Below are positions 1 to 8,153 of a stretch of DNA of 32,273 bases, piece by piece. The notes beneath the pieces are model-generated. The model was not told where the DNA came from. It was given only the letters and a program-made list of their open reading frames with translations, and did not search any database. Source of the DNA: Clostridium saudiense (GTDB lineage: Bacteria > Bacillota > Clostridia > Clostridiales > Clostridiaceae); assembly GCF_000577815.1 (NCBI RefSeq), contig NZ_CBYM010000037.1, forward strand, positions 1 through 32,273. The letters are read 5' to 3'. Each line of letters begins with the position of its first letter. Positions within the stretch are counted from its first letter, which is position 1. A program made the position numbers and the translations under genes.

Positions 1-25
1 GTTAATTTTAATTTGGGGGTAATAT

Positions 26-1192
26 ATGAAAAAAATAGCTATAGTTACTAGAAAAATGATAACAGGTGGAATAGAAAAAGCATTAATTTCAATGTTGGAA
101 ATAATGCTAAAAGATAAATTTGATATCACTCTTTTTGTTATGGCAAGAGGAGGAGAGTTTGAAGAATATATACCTAAGCAGGTGAAGATAAAATGTTTAT
201 ATGGTGAAGAAAAGAGTATTAAAGAAAAAATTATTGGGAAATTAAAAAGGGCAGATATAATTGGAGCTATTAAAATACCACTATATACAGCATTAGCTAT
301 TAAAGCCAAAAAAGGATATGAGCAAGAGCGATATTTATCTAAGATTTTACCGAAGCAAACAGAAAAATTTGATTTAGCTATAGCATATCATACACCAGCA
401 TCTTTTCCGGTTATATATGTTTCAGAACATTTAAATGCTAAAAAAAAGGTTGCATGGATTCATTCAGATGTAGAAGTATATAAAAATGAATTAGAAAATT
501 ATATAGATTATTATGAGAAGTTTGAAAAAATTTATTGTGTTTCTAAGTATGGAAAAGATAAGTTTGATAATCAGTATCATAAAATGAAAAATAAAACAGA
601 TGTTATTTATAATATTATAAATAATGAGCAAATATATAATTTAGCAGATGAATATAAAGCATTTGAAGATAATTTTGATGGTATAAGAATTTTAACTGTT
701 GGAAGATTAACTAAACAAAAGGGAACTGATATAATACCTAAAATTATATATACTATCTTAGAAAATAGATTTAATATTCGATGGTATGTTGTTGGAGATG
801 GTGAAGAAAGAGAAAATATAATAAATGAAATAAAAGTATTAGGATTAGAAGAGAGATTAATATTAGTAGGAACAAAAAATAATCCATATCCTTATTTTAA
901 AGAATGTGATATATATGTGCAACCATCACGACATGAAGGTTATTGCTTAACATTAGCAGAGGCAAAAAGATTTAATAAGCCAATAGTTACTACAGATTTT
1001 GTTGGAGCGGTCGAACAAATAAAAAATAATGAAACTGGATTAATAGTAAGGTTTGATGAAAGAGAAATAGAAGAGAGTATAATTAAAATAATAGAAGATG
1101 ATGAGCTTAGAGATAAGTTCATTTTAAATCTAAATAAATATAGAGATATTAATAATTTAGAAATGGAAAAACTATATACGCTTATGGAATAA
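26..1192 (+). CDS. GT4-family glycosyltransferase
   Basis: This 388-residue protein is a GT-B fold glycosyltransferase that would transfer a sugar from an activated donor to a lipid-linked or surface glycan on the cytoplasmic face of the membrane. The N-terminal half carries a glycine-rich turn (TGGIEKAL, about residues 13-20). The C-terminal half has VGRLTKQKG, the usual start of the donor-binding domain, and then RHEGYCLTLAE, which supplies the E-x7-E motif of retaining GT4 enzymes. A GGGGGT ribosome site lies just upstream of the ATG. The flippase gene follows after 14 bases, so the two are co-transcribed and probably end an operon that begins outside the window. The sugar and acceptor cannot be told from sequence. 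The family call is firm; the pathway (capsule, teichoic acid or other surface glycan) is inference. Confidence 0.9.
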   Translation: MKKIAIVTRKMITGGIEKALISMLEIMLKDKFDITLFVMARGGEFEEYIPKQVKIKCLYGEEKSIKEKIIGKLKRADIIGAIKIPLYTALAIKAKKGYEQERYLSKILPKQTEKFDLAIAYHTPASFPVIYVSEHLNAKKKVAWIHSDVEVYKNELENYIDYYEKFEKIYCVSKYGKDKFDNQYHKMKNKTDVIYNIINNEQIYNLADEYKAFEDNFDGIRILTVGRLTKQKGTDIIPKIIYTILENRFNIRWYVVGDGEERENIINEIKVLGLEERLILVGTKNNPYPYFKECDIYVQPSRHEGYCLTLAEAKRFNKPIVTTDFVGAVEQIKNNETGLIVRFDEREIEESIIKIIEDDELRDKFILNLNKYRDINNLEMEKLYTLME

Positions 1193-1206
1193 GAGGAGAA
1201 ATTTTT

Positions 1207-2760
1207 ATGAGGACAAAAAAATCTGCTATTAATATGGCAACAGCATTGATTAGTCAATTTATAATAATATTATTAGGATTTGTATCAAGAAGGGTAATGA
1301 TTGATAGCATTGGTGTTGAGTATTTGGGTATAAATGGATTAATGAATAATATATTAACTATTTTATCATTAGCAGAATCAGGAGTTGGGAGTGCGATGGT
1401 TTATGCATTATATAAACCGTTAGCAGATAATGATATTACTAGAATTAGAGCTTTAATGAATTTTTATAAAAATACATATAGATTATTAGCTATGTTTACA
1501 GCAATACTTGGATTAAGCATTTTACCATTTTTAGATTTCTTTATGAAAGATAATACGGTAGAAAATGCATCAATAATTTATCTAATGTTTTTATTTAGTT
1601 CTGTAGCTTCGTATTTATATTCTTATAAGGTATCAATGAACAATGCAGATCAAAATAAGTATTTATCAACAATATTTAATACTGTTACACAAATATTAGT
1701 ATTAATTATTAAAGTATTTATATTATATTTAACTGAGAATTACATTTTATTTTTAAGTATAGATATAGGCTCTACATTAATTAAGAATATTATTTTCTCA
1801 AGAATGATGGATAAAAGATATCCATATTTAAAAGAAAAATCAAAGGAAAAATTAGATGATAAAACTAGAGAGTCATTATATACAAATATAAAATCGCTTT
1901 TTTTTGGAAAGATAGGATATATACTTTCAGTATCATCAGATAATTTGGTTATATCATCAATGATAAGTGTAAAAACAGTTGGTCTATATTCTAATTATAC
2001 TACTTTAACATCTTCAGTATCAGGATTTGTGGGTGTATTTATATCAAGTATTTCAGCAAGTATAGGTAATTTAATGGCTAAAGAATCTAAAGAAAAGGTA
2101 TATGAGGTTTATAAGATTAGCTCATTTATAAATTTTTGGTTATATGGATTTAGCTCAATATGTTTATTTTGTTTGTCAGAACCATTTATAGCTCTATGGT
2201 TAGGGGAAGAATATATAATGGGAAAAGGAGTATTAATATTAATCGTATTAAATTTTCTTATAGGAGGACTTATGGCACCGATAGATTCTATAAAGAGTGC
2301 GGCTGGATTATATAAGCCAGATAGATATATATCAATAATAGCAGCAATAGTTAATCTTATTTTATCAATTATTTTAGTTAAGTATTTAGGGCTATCAGGA
2401 ATATTTATAGGTACAATAGTTAGTACTTTATTGTTGAGTTTTTGGATTAAACCAATGTTAGTATATAAGTATATATTTAAAAAGAATCTTTTAGAATATT
2501 TTATAGATATCTTTTTGAAATTATTTGCAGTTATGATATGTGGTTTAGTATGTTGGGTAATAGGGGAAGTAGTATTTGAGTCATATACAGTTTTAAATTT
2601 GATAGGTAGATTACTAGTGTGTCTTATAATACCTAATATAGTAATGATCTTATCAACATTTAAGACAGATGAATTTAGATATATTTATAATACTAGCTTA
2701 CCTATAATAACTAGAATTAAATATTTTATTGTTAATAAGTTAAAAATTCAAAGTAATTAA
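1207..2760 (+). CDS. Wzx-type polysaccharide flippase (MATE/MOP superfamily)
   Basis: A 517-residue integral membrane protein with about 12-14 hydrophobic segments spread over its whole length. It begins with a basic residue cluster and a first helix (TALISQFIIILLGFVSRR), followed by the pattern IGVEYLGINGL that is typical of Wzx-like lipopolysaccharide/teichoic acid exporters. Proteins of this family flip undecaprenyl-linked repeat units from the inner to the outer membrane leaflet. The ribosome site is AGAGGAG shortly before the ATG. It directly follows a glycosyltransferase gene, which supports a role in surface glycan export. A strong terminator follows 57 bases after the stop. The length is normal for the family. 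The exact substrate is unknown. Confidence 0.9.
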   Translation: MRTKKSAINMATALISQFIIILLGFVSRRVMIDSIGVEYLGINGLMNNILTILSLAESGVGSAMVYALYKPLADNDITRIRALMNFYKNTYRLLAMFTAILGLSILPFLDFFMKDNTVENASIIYLMFLFSSVASYLYSYKVSMNNADQNKYLSTIFNTVTQILVLIIKVFILYLTENYILFLSIDIGSTLIKNIIFSRMMDKRYPYLKEKSKEKLDDKTRESLYTNIKSLFFGKIGYILSVSSDNLVISSMISVKTVGLYSNYTTLTSSVSGFVGVFISSISASIGNLMAKESKEKVYEVYKISSFINFWLYGFSSICLFCLSEPFIALWLGEEYIMGKGVLILIVLNFLIGGLMAPIDSIKSAAGLYKPDRYISIIAAIVNLILSIILVKYLGLSGIFIGTIVSTLLLSFWIKPMLVYKYIFKKNLLEYFIDIFLKLFAVMICGLVCWVIGEVVFESYTVLNLIGRLLVCLIIPNIVMILSTFKTDEFRYIYNTSLPIITRIKYFIVNKLKIQSN

Positions 2761-2817
2761 TGGATCATTTAGTGTTAAGTTAAAATTGCTATTACTATTA
2801 GAATAGATTATATGTAT

Positions 2818-2839
2818 GGAGGCATATTGCCTCCTTTTT
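2818..2839 (+). terminator. Rho-independent terminator of the flippase operon
   Basis: A perfect 7-bp GC-rich stem (GGAGGCA / TGCCTCC) with a TAT loop is followed directly by a run of T. It lies between the flippase stop and the end of the convergent beta-helix gene. Confidence 0.9.
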
Positions 2840-2844
2840 ATATT

Positions 2845-5800
2845 TTAAATAATATTAATTTTTATATTTGAGTTTGATTTATAATTATCACTTATTAATT
2901 TAATATCTGAAAGTAAAGAAGAATTTTCAAAATTAATAGTGTAATTTTCTATATAAGATATATTTGTTGGATATCCATCAAATATTGTTATTGTTGATGG
3001 AAGTATGATAGTGCAATTATTAAAGTAACAATAACCATTTGGCTTTGCATAAGCATAAATAAAAACTGTAGATTTACTATTGGAATTTGTTATTGTACAA
3101 GAGTCAAATTTTATTTGGCTATAAGTCCCTTTAGTATATGCAGCTGGAGAATAATAAATAAAATTAGATTCAGTATAATTTATATTGCAATTTTCAAATA
3201 AAATTAAGTCATCAGAATTAGATAAAACACTTGGTATAATGAATACATCATTAAATGAGCAGTTTGAAAAAGTAGCACTATAAAAACCATTATTATTTGA
3301 TAATTGGCACTTACCATTAAACTTACAATTGTTGAATGAATAATTATTTAAATGACCACCATTAAATTGAAGCGAATACCTATCTGAAAAAGTAGAAATA
3401 GGGGTAAATATACAATTAGTCATAGCAATAGAACTTAAATACCCTAAGTTTTTACTTGAAACACTAACTATACAATCAGTATATATACTTTCACTACTCA
3501 AGATTGATAAGGTTGAATGTGAAACTAAGCCACTAATATAGGTAGAGGAAGTATTATACTTTGATAAATTATTTACTGTAGTAGCACTATTAAAGTTATT
3601 ATTGAAAACTCTATAAACTCCATGACGAACAATATTATCTTTTCCACCACCTTGTAAAGTTAAATCAATATTCTTACAATTTTTAATTATAAGGCTTCTA
3701 GTACGTTCCCAGATATAAGCTTTACCATTTTGTTGTCCATCAATTATAAAGTTATGACCAGCACAAGTCAAAAAATAATTATTAGGATTTGCATTAAATT
3801 TTAATGATTTAAAAGTAACATCTTGCATTGAATCCCACCCATCTTCAGCATCAAGAGCACATTTAGCTCCAGATTGACCGCAATTAGTAAATTCACAATT
3901 TTCTACTAGCATATCTTTCATTGCAGCAGGTGCCATACCAACACATCTACAATTTTCATATTTTACATTTTTGAATGAGCAATGAGTTGGAATTCTAAAA
4001 TATTGAATAGACAAATTAGTAGGATAGGATTCATTCAAAATTGTAATTCTCATATATTTTGCATTTAAAGGTACTGAAATTCTTCTATATTGATAAGAGT
4101 CTATTGATTTAAGGGATTTTTTATTTTCATCATAGAAATGACAAATTAAATTCCAAGTTCCACAAGGGTTTCCTTGATAACCTAAATAAACACTTATAGA
4201 TATATAACCAACATCGTAATATCCAGAAATATCTATATAATCACTTGTAGTTCTTGTTGTAGACTCTAAGTCTAATCCAGTATTTCTATCAATGTCACCA
4301 ATTTTGAAGTTATTACCTATTCCCTTAGGATAAATATAAGTGTAACTTAGAGAACCATCCCTAGAATTTGATAATCCATTAGTAGACCCATATCCAGTAA
4401 TATTTTTTATACTTAAATTTTCAAAAGAACTGTACTTAGATTCACCACCTATACTAACTCCATTGACCCATTCAGAATTATTTGTAGAATTAGCATAATC
4501 ATGACTGAAATAATCGCCTTCAATAATGCCATTAATTACGTGAGAATTAATAGTGTTATTGATTTCAATCATTAATGAGCTAGCGCCAGTAAATTGATTT
4601 TGTTTTAAGGTAGCTCCATTCATATTCAAAGTAAAATTAGTTGGAATATAAATTTGTTTTTGATGATCAATCCTATAAGTTCCCAGTAATAATGTTAATT
4701 TATTATATCCTGCAGCTTTTTTATCATCTAAAAGTTGTTGAAGGCCTTTTCTAGTATTAGTTGATTCTTCTAATACCTTATCTTTATCATAGTCACTAGC
4801 ATAAACTACTTGATTTTCACCCCACCAGTTATTAGGATTACCATCTCCATCAGTATCAGCAATTACACAAACATAGGTTTTAGATTGTGGAATGATATTT
4901 GTAGCAGCTTCAACTAAAGCAGCTTTAACTGTAGTACTATTTTTAGTTGTTAATGAAGATAAGTCAATAATTTTCTTAGCTTCATAATTATCAGTATTCT
5001 TAATATTATAAGTTACTAAATCTTCATCAGTCATAACGTATTCCTTAACTTCAACATCACCTTGAACTAAGAAGAAATTAAATAGTTCATGAGAATTCCT
5101 ACCATATTTATCAGTACAAAGAATAGAAAATTTTTGTTCACCTTCGGTAGAAAAGCTTCCTAAGCTTACTTGATGATCACCAGCTTTTAAATTAGGATAA
5201 ACTTTATCTTTTTGGCCTTCAATCCTAACTGTAACTGTAAAAATTTCATTATTCCAAACTTCTTCTGTCCAGGTATCATCATCCCAGTTATCTTCCTTTA
5301 AATTATATTTTTCCATATATTCTTTATAATAATAATCGGTAATATAGTAATCAATAAATACTTCTTCGCCAGGTTTAACTATAGGTTTAATATAGTAAGT
5401 TGAAATATAAGGGACCTCATTCAAGTTTAAATCTGAAGGAATTTGAATTTCGATTTTTTCATATTCAAAAACTATAGTTACATTAAGATTATCTTTACTT
5501 AAATCAACAGTTTGAGATGAAGAACCAGTAATAGAATATCCATCTATACTAAGGGCATCAAATGAGTAAGATCCAAGTTCTATATTGTTAAGAACTGTTT
5601 CAGATGATAATTCTACTAAAGTATCTTTTTCAAGATATTTAATAGTAATGCTTCCAAGAACTTTAGAGTAAGAAAATACTATAGTTGCATTAAGATTAGT
5701 ATCATTAATAGTAATAGTTTGAGTTTGACTACCAATTAATTTATAGTTACTAAATGATTTAGCAGAATAAGTGTAACTACCAAATTCTAAGTTAGTATAT

Positions 5801-6696
5801 TTTTCATCATCAATTAGTTTAGTATTAGAGTCATTATCAACATATTGTAAAGTTATACTTCCATAAAGTTTATTATATTTAAAGGTTATTTCAACATTAG
5901 GGGTTTCTGCTGTAATTGTAATAGTTTGAGTAGGAGGGTCTAAAATAGAATAGCCAGAAATAGATTTAGAACTATAGGTGTAATTTCCAAGTTTTAAATT
6001 GCTTATTGTTTCTGGTTCAAGTAAAGCAGTAGAAGAAGAATTATCAATATAGTTAATTACAATACTACCTAGTATTTCTTTGTATTTAAAGCTGATTGTT
6101 ATATCTGTATAGTTCTCTGTAAATGTTATTGTTTTTGTTTCTGTGTCATCAAGTTTATATCCAGATACTTCAATATAGCTATAAGTGTAGGTTCCTAGGC
6201 TAAGATTATTAATAACTTGCGAATTGGATATATCATTTTTAGTATTTTCATCAACATAACGAATAGTTATGCTACATAATATTTTAGTATAATAGAAAGT
6301 TATAGTTGCATTTGGACTACTTTCAGTTAAGGTAATGGATTGAGGTGAATTAGTAGTTAATTTATAACCAGAAATATCTTGGGACTCATAAGAGTAAGTT
6401 CCTAAAGACAGATTATCTATAGTTTGAGAAGCATAAACATCACTATTTGTTTCTGAATCTAAATATTTTATTGTCACTGAGCCATTTTTTATAGTAGGGG
6501 TATTGTTTATAAATTTTAAAGAATTTTTTCTAACATAAGCAGTGGTAGCATTGTAGCTAAAACAAGCCCAGTTACCTGAAAAACTACTTACTTCGATTTG
6601 TGTTCCGCGTGTTAGCATTCCTAAAATTTGAGAAAAAAAGTTAGGCTTACTCATTATTAAAGTAAAGGAACTAGAAACTTTATATATTGAATTCAT
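2845..6696 (-). CDS. giant beta-helix surface protein with SH3-like and five MucBP-type repeats
   Basis: A 1283-residue protein. Residues 4-62 look like a bacterial SH3-type domain (GMLTRGTQIEVSSFSGNWA, then AYVRK). Residues 72-416 are five consecutive repeats of exactly 69 residues with the MucBP-like pattern GSxTIxYxD...GxYxYxxxxIxGY...TFxY. From about residue 422 a block (NEVPYISTYYI) is shared with the paralogue at 8154-10883. The remainder is a right-handed parallel beta-helix of the pectate-lyase/tailspike type, with repeated short NCxFxNC-like turns. The start is set by AAAGGAG upstream of the ATG. No signal peptide or membrane helix is visible at either end and there is no LPxTG anchor, which is odd for an apparent surface or glycan-binding protein. 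Function (glycan binding or cleavage, adhesion) is inference. Confidence 0.8.
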   Translation of the reverse strand: MNSIYKVSSSFTLIMSKPNFFSQILGMLTRGTQIEVSSFSGNWACFSYNATTAYVRKNSLKFINNTPTIKNGSVTIKYLDSETNSDVYASQTIDNLSLGTYSYESQDISGYKLTTNSPQSITLTESSPNATITFYYTKILCSITIRYVDENTKNDISNSQVINNLSLGTYTYSYIEVSGYKLDDTETKTITFTENYTDITISFKYKEILGSIVINYIDNSSSTALLEPETISNLKLGNYTYSSKSISGYSILDPPTQTITITAETPNVEITFKYNKLYGSITLQYVDNDSNTKLIDDEKYTNLEFGSYTYSAKSFSNYKLIGSQTQTITINDTNLNATIVFSYSKVLGSITIKYLEKDTLVELSSETVLNNIELGSYSFDALSIDGYSITGSSSQTVDLSKDNLNVTIVFEYEKIEIQIPSDLNLNEVPYISTYYIKPIVKPGEEVFIDYYITDYYYKEYMEKYNLKEDNWDDDTWTEEVWNNEIFTVTVRIEGQKDKVYPNLKAGDHQVSLGSFSTEGEQKFSILCTDKYGRNSHELFNFFLVQGDVEVKEYVMTDEDLVTYNIKNTDNYEAKKIIDLSSLTTKNSTTVKAALVEAATNIIPQSKTYVCVIADTDGDGNPNNWWGENQVVYASDYDKDKVLEESTNTRKGLQQLLDDKKAAGYNKLTLLLGTYRIDHQKQIYIPTNFTLNMNGATLKQNQFTGASSLMIEINNTINSHVINGIIEGDYFSHDYANSTNNSEWVNGVSIGGESKYSSFENLSIKNITGYGSTNGLSNSRDGSLSYTYIYPKGIGNNFKIGDIDRNTGLDLESTTRTTSDYIDISGYYDVGYISISVYLGYQGNPCGTWNLICHFYDENKKSLKSIDSYQYRRISVPLNAKYMRITILNESYPTNLSIQYFRIPTHCSFKNVKYENCRCVGMAPAAMKDMLVENCEFTNCGQSGAKCALDAEDGWDSMQDVTFKSLKFNANPNNYFLTCAGHNFIIDGQQNGKAYIWERTRSLIIKNCKNIDLTLQGGGKDNIVRHGVYRVFNNNFNSATTVNNLSKYNTSSTYISGLVSHSTLSILSSESIYTDCIVSVSSKNLGYLSSIAMTNCIFTPISTFSDRYSLQFNGGHLNNYSFNNCKFNGKCQLSNNNGFYSATFSNCSFNDVFIIPSVLSNSDDLILFENCNINYTESNFIYYSPAAYTKGTYSQIKFDSCTITNSNSKSTVFIYAYAKPNGYCYFNNCTIILPSTITIFDGYPTNISYIENYTINFENSSLLSDIKLISDNYKSNSNIKINII
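5449..6483 (-). repeat. five tandem 207-bp (69-aa) MucBP-like repeats
   Basis: Within the large beta-helix gene, five consecutive units of 69 residues each (residues 72-416) align without gaps. Each starts GS/CS-x-T/V-I-x-Y-x-D and carries a central G-x-Y-x-Y-x5-GY/NY and a C-terminal F-x-Y. The protein repeats are clear while the DNA copies have diverged, so the array is old. MucBP-type domains are associated with binding mucin or glycans. Confidence 0.85.
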
Positions 6697-7035
6697 TTTT
6701 ATACTCCTTTCTTATTTATTTAAAAAAATACATAAATCTATTTTTAAAAATATAAAGATTAAATGATTTTTTATTATTAAAAATTTGTTTTTAGTTTAAT
6801 GTATGACAATTATAGTTTTAAATTTACAAATAAATTGATATTTAATAATTTTCTTTATTTTTGTTATGTAAAATTGCAATTTATCAAAAATGTAATTATT
6901 TTTTATATTAATTTAAAAAGTATTTATAGGGTTTACATGAATATAATTGTGTATAAATTTTCCAAAAAAACTATTTTAAAATATTACAGAAATATGAGAT
7001 AATTATTTGGAATAATAAGGGGAGATGAGAGGGAT
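6697..7035. other. divergent intergenic region without a credible gene
   Basis: About 340 bases of extremely AT-rich DNA between the divergent starts of the large beta-helix gene and the acyltransferase gene. It should hold both promoters. A TTTACA at 6932-6937 with a downstream TATAAA at 6952-6957 is a weak candidate (14-base spacing). A reading frame at 6799-7002 is rejected as AT-rich noise. Confidence 0.5.
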
Positions 7036-8109
7036 ATGGAATTAACTAAGCAACAGATAAAAATTACAAAAGGAATAGCGATATTATTTATGCTACTTCT
7101 TCATTTATTTTGTACAAAAAATTATCAAGATTTATATACACCTATATTATTTATAAAGGGTATACCATTAGTTTATTATTTAGCTTTATTTGGGGATTGT
7201 TGTGTTGCAATTTATTGTTTTTGTAGTGGATATGGTTTATTAATAAGTTATAAAAAAGATAGAGAATGCTATTTTAAAAATAATTTAATTAGAATAGGGA
7301 AATTATATATTAATTATTGGATAATATTAATTATTTTTGTAGTTATTTTAGGGCCACTATTAGGAAAAGCTAATAGTTATCCAGGTAGCTTAAAAGATTT
7401 TATATTAACATTTACAGGAATAGATCCAGCTTATAATGGGGCTTGGTGGTTTTTTACAACATATATATTTTTAGTGCTATCGTCTTCCATAATAAATAAG
7501 GCTATAATTAAGCATAACAGTTTATTAGTTATAGTAATATCTTTTGGATTTTATATTATATCTTATATTCAGAGAATTAAGGGAATATTAGTTTTTGAAA
7601 ATTGGATGTTTAGTTGGAGTGTAAGACAGGTAGCACTTTGGGGAACATCACAATTCCCATTTATAATAGGCGCAGTTTTTTTTAAGGAAAATATATATAG
7701 TAAAATATATAATATATCTTATAAGTTGAAATGTAAAAATTTGTTAGGTGTGTTTACAATAATAGTAATGATTATAGCACATGGTATTATAGAAACTTTA
7801 TTTGTAGCTGTATTTACAGGGGTGATTTTTATATGTGCATTCAATATTATAGATAAGCCTAAATGGGGAAATAATTTGTTAGACTATTTAGGAAATCATT
7901 CTACTAATATGTGGCTTATTCATATGTTTTTTTATATGATTTACTTTAAAGACTTAGTTTATGGGGCAAAGTATAGTGTATTAATATTTGTATGGTTATT
8001 AGTATTATGTATAGCAAGTTCATATGTTGTCAATTTTGTATATAAGTTAATTATAAAATTAATTAATAATTTAAATTTAAAAAATATAAACTATGTAAAT
8101 TCAAATTAA
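7036..8109 (+). CDS. membrane acyltransferase (acyltransferase family 3)
   Basis: A 357-residue polytopic membrane protein with about ten hydrophobic helices. It starts with the family-3 acyltransferase pattern: a lysine/glycine-flanked first helix, GIAILFMLLLHLF, containing the histidine at residue 23 that corresponds to the conserved catalytic His of this family. CSGYGLLISYKK and a GNHSTNMWLIHMFFY segment near the C-terminus are also typical, the latter a WLxH-type helix. Such enzymes O-acetylate or O-acylate surface sugars, often peptidoglycan, teichoic acid or exopolysaccharide. The gene is alone on the plus strand between two minus-strand beta-helix genes and ends at a bidirectional terminator. 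It may modify the glycan that the neighbouring surface proteins contact, but this is only inferred from position. Confidence 0.85.
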   Translation: MELTKQQIKITKGIAILFMLLLHLFCTKNYQDLYTPILFIKGIPLVYYLALFGDCCVAIYCFCSGYGLLISYKKDRECYFKNNLIRIGKLYINYWIILIIFVVILGPLLGKANSYPGSLKDFILTFTGIDPAYNGAWWFFTTYIFLVLSSSIINKAIIKHNSLLVIVISFGFYIISYIQRIKGILVFENWMFSWSVRQVALWGTSQFPFIIGAVFFKENIYSKIYNISYKLKCKNLLGVFTIIVMIIAHGIIETLFVAVFTGVIFICAFNIIDKPKWGNNLLDYLGNHSTNMWLIHMFFYMIYFKDLVYGAKYSVLIFVWLLVLCIASSYVVNFVYKLIIKLINNLNLKNINYVNSN

Positions 8110-8114
8110 TAAAT

Positions 8115-8152
8115 AAACCACAGACTTCTATACAAAGATGCCTGTGGTTTTT
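8115..8152. terminator. bidirectional terminator between convergent genes
   Basis: AAACCACAG pairs with CTGTGGTTT across an 18-base loop. T follows on the plus strand, and the complement is T-rich on the minus strand. It sits between the stops of the acyltransferase and the smaller beta-helix protein. Confidence 0.8.
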
Positions 8153-8153
8153 A

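Noticed and set aside
6799..7002. 67-residue open frame between the beta-helix and acyltransferase genes
   Set aside because: Composed almost only of AT-rich codons (Phe, Ile, Lys, Asn, Tyr), with no ribosome site and no recognisable pattern. It lies in a promoter region.
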